This document shows positions 32,615 through 43,770 of a DNA stretch of 64,000 nucleotides, in pieces. The DNA lies in the NCBI RefSeq assembly GCF_048544455.1, contig NC_133536.1, forward strand, positions 28,398,152 through 28,462,151. Reading direction: 5' to 3'. The position numbers and the translations under genes are program-made. The stretch comes from Silene latifolia (Eukaryota > Streptophyta > Magnoliopsida > Caryophyllales > Caryophyllaceae). The first letter of the stretch is position 1; each line of letters starts with the position of its first letter. Under the pieces are notes generated by a model, which was not told the origin of the DNA, did no database searches, and saw nothing but the letters and a program-made list of their open reading frames with translations.

Positions 32615-34120
32615 TAATGCGTGTTATTTATATAATGTTTTACATCCTTTTTTACACGCATTTCAGAGCTCATTCTTGTAGTTTATGCTACATTTCTCCC
32701 TATTTCCGTCTACTTCCATATTTTGTACATTATTGCAGAAATGTGAAGAATTCAACGGGAAATCAAGCCAAATCCGTCCCCGAGTAAACTACATTACAAA
32801 TGACGTAAAGGAATCACTTAAGGAACGAGCTTGGTGCGCAATCCAAGGTCCAAAAGACAAGTCCACGAGTTTCAAGAAGTCAAGTAGCAGCTCCATTAGT
32901 CGATCGACCATCACCCTCAGTCGATCGACCAATGTTCGGTTCCGAAGCTCTTTTTTTTGAGGAGCGATCGATCGACCAACTTATCAGTCGATCGACCAGA
33001 TTGCTATTCCAGACGAGAATTAGAAGACCGAGAAAGCGCAAGCCCATGATGCTAGGTTTAGGAAATAAGATGTTACGTTTTTGCTATATAACGTAACATA
33101 AAACATTCAGTTTATCATCGAGTTTTTTATCACAATTTCACACAGTAACTTTTAGTTTTATTCATTCGAGTAATTAGGGTTTGGAACATCGTTTTAGCAT
33201 TGGAATTCTGTTCTTGTTCTTAATCTTTCCTCTGAAATCTCGGTATTCCTTCTGCCCTAATTCCAGTTTATTGTTTTACTTTCATCATTAGTATAGATTT
33301 GCTAGTTAGTATCCCGAAAGCCAATTATCGTATTATCGTTGTTTGTTATTTACTTTAAGCATGAATTCAGTAATCGTTATTAGTTTTATTGTTGTTATCA
33401 CTTTCATCATGAGTAGCTAATTCTATAGTGCTAGGATGTAGGCGATTTATGGCAAAGGCGGCATTAGATTAGACACGGACTGTCTCGCGTGTTGGTCGAT
33501 CGACTGCCATTGTCAGTCGATCGACTGACCTCGTAGGGTTTTCCTTCGTTTTAATTGAATTTAATCTTGTGTTTAACGAATCGAATGCATGCGACCAGTT
33601 AGATACCTATTTTGTGACCGACCCGTTAGATCGAAAGATAGGGAAAGTTATTTGACCATCAATTAATTCGACTAAACTGTGCTAAGATCGAAAGATAGGT
33701 ATAGTTTAGACCGTTATAGTCACTTTTCAGGACGAAAGTTAGTATTAGTGACATTAGGGACCTATAGCGAGATCGAAAGATGCTATTTGTTAAGAGTGGA
33801 CCGAGAGGACCTCTTTATCTCCCGCCTTACCTGTGTTTGATTCAAACCGACTTAGTTTGCTGCCGCCGAAGCTATAATGAACCGATCATCCTAGTACCCT
33901 TCTTTTATCTGTTTAAATCGTTTATTTAGTTTATTATCTTTGTTCACTTTTAGCTGTAGACCAATTCAATTCAACCCCCACAATAGTTACCTCAGACTGA
34001 ACTTAAATCAACTAAAATTTACATCTGCCTCCTTGTGGTTCGACCCTGTTACCACTAGCCTAGGTTAGTCTTAATAGGAATTATAAATTTTATCTTTGGT
34101 ACTCACAACGACGGGTATCA
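32615..34120 (+). repeat. Right LTR of the nested gypsy element
   Basis: About 1506 bp, closely matching 24008-25517. The left border directly follows a copy of the Copia insertion site instead of the element's own interior, and the right border is followed by the target duplication TCTAC. This fits a solo LTR left after LTR-LTR recombination in a tandem duplicate. Confidence 0.88.
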
Positions 34121-34125
34121 TCTAC

Positions 34126-35085
34126 GTCGACGATATTATCGTCACTGGACCAAACAAGGACCACATTACTCAATTTATTTCTCACCTATCAACCACGTTT
34201 TCTCTGAAGGACTTAGGCCCCCTCTCTTATTTTTTTAGGAATAGAAGTCACACCCACCAAAACCGGTTTACACTTAAATCAAACTAAATATTTATCCGAC
34301 CTTCTCCATAAGTTTAATTTTCAAGACTGTAAACCTGCAACTACACCCATGTTGTCTCACCCTCCTCTTATAGCCGAACCCTCGCAACCCATCGAAAACC
34401 AAACTGATTTTCGGGCTATAATTGGCAGCCTCCAATATCTTTCGTTAACTCGACCCGACATTGCATTTCCGGTTAACAAACTAGCTCAATTTTTAACTCA
34501 CCCCACAAATAACCACTGGATAGCATTGAAACGGCTCTTACGTTATTTACATGGCACTCTACACCTTGGAATTCACCTAAGTCATTCTTCCCCACTCCGT
34601 CTTCATGCTTATTGTGATGCCGACTGGGGCGGTGATCCTTCGGATTACGTCTCCACAACTGGCTATCTTGTCTACTTAGGTGGAAATCCTATCTCTTGGT
34701 CATCCAAAAAGCAACGTGCTATTTCTCAATCATCCACGGAAGCGGAGTTCCGTGCCATTGCCGCCACCACTACCGAATTATTATGGCTTAATTCCCTTCT
34801 TCAAGAGCTTGGTGTCACTACTGTTGCTGCTCCATCTATTTATTGTGATAACTTAAGTGCAACACATTACTCCGCCAACCCGGTGTTTCATTCTCGAATG
34901 AAGCATCTTGCCATTGCTTTTCACTTCGTCAAAGAACATGTCCGTCTTGGTACAATTCGAATACAGCATATTAATGGCACGTACCAACTAGCTGACGCCC
35001 TAACAAAACCGTTGCACAAGCCTCGATTTCTCGAATTATCATCCAAGATTGGTCTTCGTCTTCGACCGTCCATCTTGAGCGGGAA
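34126..35085 (+). CDS. Remaining polymerase part of Copia element 1
   Basis: Begins in the catalytic YVDDI box of reverse transcriptase and continues through SLQYLSLTRPDIAF and RNase H (HAYCDADWGGD, STEAEFRAIAA, IYCDNLSATHYSANPVFHSRMKHL, QLADALTKPL). It ends beside the purine-rich tract at the 3' LTR. Part of a broken fossil element. Confidence 0.9.
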
Positions 35086-35344
35086 TATTAACAATACAAA
35101 TGCTACTGCACTTGCTCAACAACTTTCCTAAACTTAGGAGTTTGTTTTAGTCAATGCACATGTGTTTATTATGATGTTTATCCTAGTCAATTCAAGTTGT
35201 AACAATCCCTTGTTTATAGTTCTGTTAGCTTAATTCTAGGATAGCTTCTAGGTTAGATTGTTAGTCTGACTTTTGTATAAATATTAGCATGTATCTCAGT
35301 AATCGATTAACACAACAATTTCACTTATAATCATCTTCTTTATA
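35086..35344 (+). repeat. 3' LTR of Copia element 1
   Basis: 259 bp; see 20441-20699. It is followed by the target duplication ATCTG (35345-35349). Confidence 0.93.
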
Positions 35345-35349
35345 ATCTG

Positions 35350-35404
35350 GACCGTTCAAAAGAAATGGTCTCTCCATTTCTTTTTAGGAAATGGAGAGGA
35401 TTTA
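35350..35404. mobile_element. Right part of the fold-back MITE split by Copia element 1
   Basis: Ends with GAAATGGAGAGGAT, complementary to the left part at 20309-20324. Confidence 0.4.
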
Positions 35405-37319
35405 CTCTTTTCGATTATACACAAAGACTATTCGATGCATATTTTAGTAATTATTTCAATATTTTAACTGTAATCTTTAAAAAATATAATAAATGATTAT
35501 ATATTACTATATATTATTATTAAATATTTACCATTTAAGAAAGAAAACAATAAAATAAAGGGAGTACAGACCAGTTTGAGTTGGGTTAATTCGGGTTTAT
35601 CAAATTATCGGGCTAACTTGGGTCGGGTCAAGTCAGGTCCTTTCGAGTTTCAGGTTTGTTTTGGGTTAATTGGTTGTGTCATTTTCGAGTCAAGTGGGGT
35701 AAGTTATTTTGGGTCAGTTATTTTCAAGGCAATGACAAAATAAATCCGGAAAACGCCGGTCGAGTCGAGTACATACCGGGTTAATTTGGGCCGGGTTAGT
35801 TCGGATACCGATCTATTCAAGTGCACTAATTTCGGATCATTTCGAGTTCGAGTCCTTTCGGCTTCATGTTAGATGACTTGGTCATTTCGGATTAATTCAA
35901 GTTGGGACTTTTGTGTTTTTGTGTTTTCATGTTTATGAAATATTGAACCAATTTTTTTAACTCGTTTATTTATTAATTTACAGCTTACCACGAGAAAGAA
36001 AATGATTAAGAGGGTCATGATAATACATTAATCGGTTGGTCTTGCTTGTGATGGATACTATTCGTCACAAGGTGAAGACGGATAATACCTCTCACAATAA
36101 GGCAAGTGGAATGACAAGTGGGGGAAAATGGAACACTCCATAAATAATAACACTTGCATATTAGGAGAGAGGCGCTATCTATCTTCAGCTTATTATGGAG
36201 AGTGCCTGTATTTTGGGTACATTAATACCTCAAATCAAAATAAAAAATACGGAGTTGAAAAGAAAAAGAAAAGAAAAGTGGAGAGTTCCATAATAACAAG
36301 TTGCAAGTGAAGATAGTTGTAGGAAAGTAGATAAACTATTGTCTAACACGTGTAAAGGCCAAAGGGTGAAACAGTCTGCTGATGACATATCCCGTGTTTT
36401 AGTCGTTTGGTCCCGCGAATTTATCAACTCCCTTTGTGAACCACTCCTTACAAAACCTCCCATAATATCTCCACATTCATTGTTGTGAGAATCGGGCCTT
36501 GATCTGATAATGGTTCCCAGAGTTTGATCAATTTTGAAAAAGAAAGGCACAAATTCTCATTTCTGACAACATATCTGTCGCAAGATTGTGACCGTCAAGT
36601 GCTACCCATGCGAGTAGATAAGACAAAAAATAGGGCGTCTAGGTAAGTAGCAATCTGTTTTGTCGTATCTACCAACTTGGATAGTACCTGACTCGTCGAC
36701 CGTCGCAAACTTGTAACTGATATGCCCGTCAAAAGGGAGACTTGCAGACTTGCTGAAAGAAAGGAATCGGCTTTTCATTATCTTTTTTTTTTTACAACTT
36801 TCCTGACTGTTCCAAAGCACAATTTTTTGACAAAAAATTATGGCAGATGTAACAAATCATCAAGTGAAGAGCATTGCCCAACTCATTATTCCGAGTTATT
36901 CACTATTCCAGTGGACAATATCAGAATCCGTTCCTAGTTTTCCGAATTCAGAACATCTTCATGGAAAAGAAAAGCGAAAATACATGGGTAAAAACCCCCC
37001 GTTTTACAAAAAACTTGCTCAAAGTGAATACGAGCATTTATTTACAAAACCTTAGACGATTGTATGCATACAACAGTGTACAGACAAACCATTTACTGCC
37101 CTACATCCCTCAATTTAAAATAGGGCTCATGACTCGGTTGTATAAATAGTTTCATACTGACGTACAACCATTTTATACAAGACTTAAAAGTTAAAACCAG
37201 TGGTCTCATCGACCTTTGGTTAGAGAATAGAGACTTTTCATATTTTAAAGCAACATATCCAAAGGTGGTGGCTTTCAGTAATCAGATAACACCGGACTTT
37301 AGCACCGCCTGTCCACCCC
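35405..37319. other. Spacer without a supportable gene
   Basis: 35570-35900 is dense in gggtcgggtc/gagttcgag-like words, the opposite-strand form of the acccgac-rich DNA at 2300-3060. Open frames of 60-106 codons (for example 36230-36550 and 36602-36820, minus strand) have no recognisable motif. Confidence 0.5.
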
Positions 37320-37389
37320 AACAACAACAACAACATCAGAGCCTTAATCCCAAAATGATTTGGGGTCGGCTGATATGAATCATCCTTTC
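37320..37389 (-). mobile_element. 3' end of an RTE-type LINE (split)
   Basis: On the minus strand the sequence ...gccgaccccaaatcatttt...gatgttgttgttgttg is the typical terminal module of plant RTE LINEs, with a (TTG)n tail at about 37335-37320. It is the same LINE as 45080-45965, interrupted by the LTR element 37390-45079. Joining the flanks across that element restores a continuous LINE 3' UTR around CTTTC. Confidence 0.75.
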
Positions 37390-38698
37390 TGTAATACCCG
37401 CTCTTTTAGAGACCCTTTGACCAGCGTTGACTAACCTTGGGAGCGGTAATAGTCCTTAGAAATGCGTGCCAAAGTTAACTTGGGTTGTGAGTTGTGCGTG
37501 ATACTCGATAGAGTAGAGACTACTCAATCGAGTAGCGTGGTTACTCGATCGAGTAGGGGGTCACTCGATCGAGTATGTGGGACACTCGATCAAGTACCGG
37601 GTTTTCAGCGAGGGTTTTTAATCGCGTTTTGTTAAATCCGCAAATCATTTACGCCTCATTCCTTCTATCCTTTAGTCGCCTCTTTCCCTTCCCTTCACCA
37701 TAAAACCTCCATGGAAGCCTTTTGAAGGTCCTTGTGCCTTAGGAGAGCATAGCTTGAGTCGGATAGCGGTCTTTTGCCGGGTTTTTCCTTGTAGGTATGT
37801 CGTCATCATCATCCGTATCCTTGTCTTTGCAGTTAGGGTTTGCTTGATAGTAATAGATGATTGTGTTATGGTTATAGGCATTGCTTGTTTGCTGGATATG
37901 TCGTAGGTCGGCATGGATTGGTTGCAGTTGTTTAAAGATAGGTTCGCCTACTCAGTTTCTGTAGATAGTCTAGTGTGTCGATTGTGGTGTCGTTGTTGTT
38001 GTGTTGTGGTTGAATTTGTGTGGCAGTGTGTATACGATTGTTGGTTGTTGTTGTATTGCAGTGAGTTGTGATTGTTTATCTCTGGTTCTCGAGATGCGTT
38101 CTCGGCTGAGTGGAGTCACTTGCGGGAGTGGCTTCACGCCCTAGTTTCCCCCTCCGTGGAACCCGCCACGGGAGGGGATGTGTACATTAATGGGATAGGG
38201 TTATCGCTCGGTATGATGAGCGGGGATTTGGTGGGTACGGCTGCGGTCCTCCACTGGCAGGGCTGGTCCAGTGGACAGTCGGTGACGGAGATTGATCGGT
38301 GTGGGTGTGCTTGTGTGTGACCGATTGTGTTGTATTGTATTGTTAGGTGTTGTTGGCATTGTTGTGTCTTATCTCAGTACTGACCTTGTGTGGTTGTCTT
38401 GTTATTTTATGTGTCTGCCGTGATCCCTTATGGTGAGCAGTATGTCTTAGCAGGTATTGATATCGTTGATAGCTAGAGTCCGGGTAGGGATGAGTCTTCA
38501 CGAGATTTGATAGTAATAGCGAGTAGCCTTTGAGTTGTATCTTTTATATCGTCAGTTGGTTTTAAATCACTTGTAATATAACATAATAGTTCTTTTATCG
38601 ACATTTGATTATTGCTGTCCTCGGGTAACCGAGATGGTAATGCCCTTATATGCTAAGGAAGGCCTAGTTAAGGCTCCTCTGGATATGGGGGTGTTACA
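37390..38698 (+). repeat. 5' LTR of the non-autonomous element
   Basis: 1309 bp. Near the start it holds five TCGATCGA-like palindromes with TACT...AGTA arms at 37505, 37524, 37545, 37565 and 37586, spaced 19-21 bp. An 82-codon open frame at 38072-38320 recurs in the other LTR but looks like chance. Confidence 0.92.
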
Positions 38699-38701
38699 AA
38701 G

Positions 38702-38713
38702 TGGTATCAGAGC
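38702..38713 (+). other. Primer binding site of the non-autonomous element
   Basis: TGGTATCAGAGC, complementary to the 3' end of initiator tRNA(Met), begins 4 bp after the LTR end. Confidence 0.85.
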
Positions 38714-40850
38714 GACGATTTTGGAACTTGTAACAAATAAACTTAATGAACATAGTGGGTCTAATAAAATGAACCTGGTGTATGTATAATGGGAGCCCCA
38801 GCTGATGCTAGGTTTTGGGTGAGTAGGCGCCCTCATTTCAAAATCTTGGCCCCATGATACTTAAGCCAGTCACAGGGTATGGGAATGTGGAGTCCGTGTG
38901 TATATATGTGATGTATATGTTAGTTGTGTCGGAGTTATTTGTGGTTGAGTCTTTGCTAACGTAGAGATGGGCATAGTAGTTGTGATTGGATGGTGTATGG
39001 TGAGGGATTGGCATGATTAGTGAGCTTATACGATGACTATGAGAAATGTGACAAGAGTTTATTCGATAGAAATGCGTGAAAATGTGAAAGTGTATGCCGT
39101 GATATGAAGGTGATCATGTTAATGTTTGCTTTAGGTTGTTAATAACGGTAATCATATATGAGTTATAATGTGAGACATAGCATATAGTAATGCGTATATG
39201 CCTTGTTTATTAGTTGAAACTTTTCGCTGCGTGACGATCGATTTGTGTAGTAAAACTTTGTTTATGTTGAGTTTGAACATGATAAGTTTTAAATTGCTAT
39301 GTAGAGTATACATTATATCTTTATGACATATGAAAGAATGAATTATCGTTAATTATATGTTTCATGTTGATGTGAACACGAGTTTGGTAGTAATGTGGTA
39401 AGATAAGTTTAAGTAAGGTATGATGACGTGATTACGCTTATGAATGACTCGGTAGCAGGTAAACCGAGTTGGGTAATTTGTTGTAGCATAGTATGACATA
39501 AGCCTTAATTATTGAGACGATATGGTATGCTTGAGTAATAATGGTAATACGTGAACGAGTATGATAACTAGTGGCGAATTCCGAACTTAGTTTGGAATCG
39601 ACACGCAATATTGTTTTTGCATGAACCATCTATTTACTTCGTATTTCAGACCGAGTACTTAACTATACTTGACCGAGTGCGAGTGCTTACTAGACCGAGT
39701 AGACCTCACCCGATCTAGTTAGGAAGCTATGACGTCGGGATTTGGAAATTTTCTGCAGATACTTGACGAAATAGCGCCTAGTCGATCGAGTAGAGGGCAC
39801 TCGATCGAGTACCCTAGACACTCGATCGAGTAGGTTACTGTACAGTGAATTCTTACGGGTTTCTTAAAACCCCTAATTCTTCCTATTCTTCTCATTCCTT
39901 CCTCTTATTTCGAAACCTAAGCTCTCAAAACCCTCATAAGCTCTCATATCTTGGCAGTATGGTGACGGATTTAGGTTGTTTCTTCTTATTTGTTTGCATT
40001 CTTTTACTTTACTACTTAATCAAGGTATGATTTCTTCCCTATTTACATGTTTTTATGCCTTTAAAATTGTTGGGATGATTGTCTAATCTGAAATTTTGAT
40101 TCATATGATCAATTTGTTGCTTTTAATTGCTGAAATATGATTCACATGCTTCCCTTTCATGAATGTTGGTGATTAATTGCTGTATAATAGACTAGAAACT
40201 GTCGATTTGGGGGCCGAAATTTTCTAGGGTTACAAAAATCAAAGTTTCGATTGATTGTTTTCTACATGTTTGATGAAGAAATTGAGTACTACATGTTGTG
40301 TATACCTTGTTGGAAGTTGGATTTTGGTGATTTTCGTCTTAAAACTTGCCTTAAAACTCCGTCTTAAAAGTGCCCCAAATCGAAATTCGTCTTCTATATT
40401 TGAAATTTGGTATTGAATATGAATGTTTAAGTAAGGGTAAACTTCAAATATGATAATGGTGATGCGAATTGATGGTGAATATGTCAAATTGTTACAGCTG
40501 TAGAGACCGTCTGACAAGTCTAAGTGAGTCGTTTGTTTCTAATATTGAAGGTTGATGATGATATATTCTAAATTACTTTTCTATGAGTATGTATGATACC
40601 TCACATGTTATTAGGTGTACATATAGAATAACATTGAATCATGCTAGGATGTTGGAAATTGGTTGGGTATGTTATGGTTACCATGCTAAACCTTTCACAA
40701 CTATTGAATGTGAGTTGCTATAAACTGAATATGCATATCAAATTGGGAACTTGCTGGTGACGTGTGTACTTAGCTTCGCATTCAAAGTTCAATTGTAAGA
40801 ATTATGTGCTCTACATGTCTATACAAGTTTGGTTTAAGTTATGTGCTGAA
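38714..40850 (+). other. Long leader of the non-autonomous element
   Basis: About 2.1 kb without a supportable coding region. At 39782, 39801 and 39822 there is another run of three TCGATCGA palindromes, spaced 19 and 21 bp. Confidence 0.55.
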
Positions 40851-40854
40851 ACAG

Positions 40855-42439
40855 ATGCCGAGACTGAACATAGGGACCCGACAAAGCAAAAGGGGGGGGG
40901 GGGCTTCACAGCCTGAGACTGGGGAAGGGAGTGGACTCGTGGTACCCGCGGTACCGGAGTACCCTTCGGTTGTGTTTGTAGATTTTAAACAAAGGGAGCG
41001 TTTTGTAGCTTTGCAAAAACGCAAAATGAGGCCAACGAGGTGTGTGGATACCCCACTTCTGACTGATTTGGGGATAGAGACGGATGTGCGTCACATATTT
41101 GAGACCTTGGGCTTTACGGGGTTGTACCGGCTGAGGAAACATTCCTACCCGTTTCTTACCTTGGAGTTTATGAGCTCCTTTAGTTATGACCCAGCTGCCC
41201 AAACCGTTGAGTTTCGGTTGATGAACACAAGTTTCCTGCTTACTATGGATCTTTTCGCTTCTCACCTTGGGTTGGCCAAGCCTCCCAAGGATTTTATCAC
41301 TGATATTCCTGCTGAGTGCGGTGGCTTCCGCCTAATGCCTTGTCTTACCGGGAAACCACCTCCCACCTCAAGCAACATGTTGATTAATGATGTTCAGCAT
41401 GTTACATTGAGGATCTTTCTTCGTTCTCTCTCGAACCTCCTTTATGATAGACCGGATATCGATGGCGAACAATCATGAGGCGTTGCTTCTGATGTCTTAC
41501 TTGAACCCGGAGCGGGCCAGGAAAGTGGTCTTCAATGCTCCTGCCATCGTCTGTGCTAGCCTTGCTTTGATGGCTACTGCCACTTCCCGGTACCTGAGTT
41601 GTGGCGCCATCGCCACTCGGTTAGCTGAAAAGCTAACCTCCTTTGAGGCTTCTTCGGAGTATGTGCCTCTGGCTACACCGGTGCCTACGATGGACCGTGA
41701 CTACTATCTCGACCTGAAATGGTTGAGAACTTTGGCTGACGGTAGCCTAGCCTGGAGAGTGTGGGGGATGAGTTGGATGGAGATCCCGGCTCCAGAGCAC
41801 CTTCCACCGACCGAGCCGTTAGAGCCGGTGGTGAATGCTGTTGACTCCGACGAGGAGGAGGAGGATGATGACGTGCCCCGCCAGTTGCATACCTACCTCA
41901 TTGATGACACGATTCTCCAAGTGATGCCCGAGCCGAAGAAAGGGGAGAACGCGGCGGTAGTGGAGGAGAGGCCCAGGTTGGGGAGAGGACCCCGTCGAGT
42001 GAGAGAGAGGACCGCTGAGACTAGACCACGGCCGGTAGCACCACCACAAAGAAAGACCCCTTTTCCGTGCTACCCCTACCTTGACACCCCAGAGACGCGA
42101 TCGAGTTACTTGGCAGAGAGAGTGTCATCTACTTTGACACTCAGGAATATGCACGAGATGGCGTACACTCAGGGGATTGGGACAGAGGGACCGCATCCGG
42201 TATGGTGGAGTGGAGTTGGGGATTATAGTGGGGTTTTCCACTCTTACGGGGTGGATCAGTCAGCTTGGGGGACGCCTCAGTCCTTTGCCTTTGGCGGCTT
42301 GACCCCGTGGTACGTGAGTCCTGGAGCTAGAGCGGGGGTTGATGCGGTTGTTGGGACATCTGGAGCGGGCACATCAGGAGGCGATGGTGGTGGTGATGAG
42401 GTGATGGAGGAGGAGGAGCAGCAGCAGCAGCAGGAGTGA
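40855..42439 (+). CDS. Athila ORF1-like protein region of the non-autonomous element
   Basis: The deduced protein starts MPRLNIGTRQSKRGGG and contains SYPFLTLEFMSSF...VEFRLMNTSFLLTMD..ASHLGL, the arrangement I associate with the Athila ORF1/plant retrotransposon ORF1 family, normally the gag-type product of Athila elements. A middle part (ALLLMSYLNPERARKVVFNA...) is followed by an acidic and Arg-rich linker and a Gly-rich tail ending in a Glu/Gln run encoded by CAG repeats. It is a fossil gene with about one break. The function is unproven; packaging or RNA binding would be the guess. Confidence 0.65.
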
Positions 42440-43770
42440 TACTCCGATTTCTTTATCCCTGTTTATGATCGTTGGTATTGGATGTTGGTAGTTGTTAGTA
42501 GTTAGAACTTTTATTCTCGGATTTGTATGCTTGGCCATAAGGCCGGATTTGCTAGTTGACTTTGTTGCAGGATTTTGTGAGTCGGGAGGTCATTCCGACT
42601 CAAGTTATGTGACGATTTTATATATATATGTGTGTTGGTTATGACAGGTTTCCCAAGATTTTGACCTGTAGGTACTCGACAGAGTACCTCATACTCGGTC
42701 GAGTAGCTACAGGTGTGGCAGATTTGAGGCATTCTGATCTCAGGGCTACTCGATCGAGTACAACTAGTTACTCGATCGAGTAGCACTGTTACAGGAACTT
42801 TTCGAAAATAAAAATTGTTTAATGGTTACATAATTGTATGTTCGATGTTTACCATGGTTATTGATGCTTAGTAACACCTTTGAACCGTTAATTTTATATG
42901 TTAGAAGTTGCGCTTGGATTTTATAGGCATATTTGTAACAAGTAGTGAAGTGGTGATTGTTTCTTGTTGCTTTAACATTACATCCGCCATATGTACTATC
43001 TATTCATCGGAATTACATCTTTTCTTACACCTGTGCATATGATATTAATATGCTTTCTTGACGGCGGCTAGTTATTCGGGTGGGTTGTGTATGTTTCCTA
43101 ATTTAATGGATATATGATTAGTGAGTAATGTCTATAATAAATAATATGGTTTTAATTTATGTTCCGATGCAAGTAATAAGCAACATGTGTGGTAATTTGG
43201 TGGTGAACTTCGGGGACGAAGTTCCTTTTTAGAAGGGAAGACTAATGTCGCAAAATAAAAAGACTGATTTTGAAATTATGTTGTTGTTCGTTTAAAATGT
43301 TTTTTTGTTTATTTACAATGTTCTCTATTACTTTGGTCACGTTGCTTGTATGAAGTTTGTAATTGGTTACTTTAGTTCGTTGAGTAATTCATACGTTGAA
43401 GTGAAAATTAATAGTATGTTTTAAAAGACGGTCATAAAGAGACAGTTATGGCGGCATGTGTTGTAATGGAATCGCGTTGTTGAGTCACATGCGGGTATGG
43501 TCATGCGACATGTTGATATGAGATGTGTTTCGCGTTGTTGGTTTTTGCTAAGTGAAAGTGTAGGTTCGTGGGTGTTAAGTATTTCAAGTAATGTCTTGTA
43601 AGAGTTGAACTATATAGAGTGTTAGACAGTGATGATGATGACATGGGGATGGCATTTCGGGGGAATAGTGACCTGTGTCGAAGAGTAGCGATGTCGTTGT
43701 GTTCTCGTGTCTTGTGCTTTGAGTTAGGTGAGTTGAACTTCGGGGACGAAGTTCTTTTTAGAGGGAAGAC
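42440..43770 (+). other. 3' non-coding part of the non-autonomous element
   Basis: Contains four more TCGATCGA-type sites (42676, 42696, 42750, 42772) and two copies of a perfect hairpin, GAACTTCGGGGACGAAGTTC, at 43205-43224 and 43735-43754. Each is followed by a purine-rich agaGGGAAGAC stretch; the second lies immediately before the 3' LTR and is the likely polypurine tract. Confidence 0.7.

Larger units (their letters stand above)
24008..34120 (+). mobile_element. Nested Ty3/gypsy element with Athila/Tat-type primer site
   Basis: It starts TGATGCG, ends GGGTATCA and is flanked by TCTAC on both sides, so it is one insertion into the Copia reverse-transcriptase region. LTRs of about 1.5 kb (24008-25517, 32615-34120) differ at roughly 1% of positions. 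The primer site fits the tRNA(Asp) type reported for Athila-like elements. Only gag and protease are recognisable; reverse transcriptase, RNase H and integrase of its own are absent. A 2.06-kb block of the host Copia is present inside it (30556-32614). The element is broken and probably could not move alone. Confidence 0.88.
20441..35344 (+). mobile_element. Ty1/copia retrotransposon, Ale/Retrofit-like, with nested insertion
   Basis: Two 259-bp LTRs (20441-20699 and 35086-35344) differ at about one position and are flanked by the 5-bp target duplication ATCTG (20436-20440 and 35345-35349). The LTRs start TATTAAC and end TTTATA, a non-canonical TA...TA type. The primer site TGGTATCA follows the left LTR directly and a purine-rich tract precedes the right one. 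The body is interrupted by a Ty3/gypsy element. Near-identical LTRs mean a young insertion, probably well under one million years on usual plant rates. The element is broken, with more than one break including the nested insertion. The lineage name is inferred. Confidence 0.93.

Noticed and set aside
36602-36820. 72-codon minus-strand open frame
   Set aside because: The composition looks protein-like but no family is recognised and there are no flanking exons; not supported.
38072-38320. 82-codon open frame repeated at 44453-44701
   Set aside because: It lies in both LTRs of one element, has no recognisable domain, and is kept only because the LTRs are duplicates.
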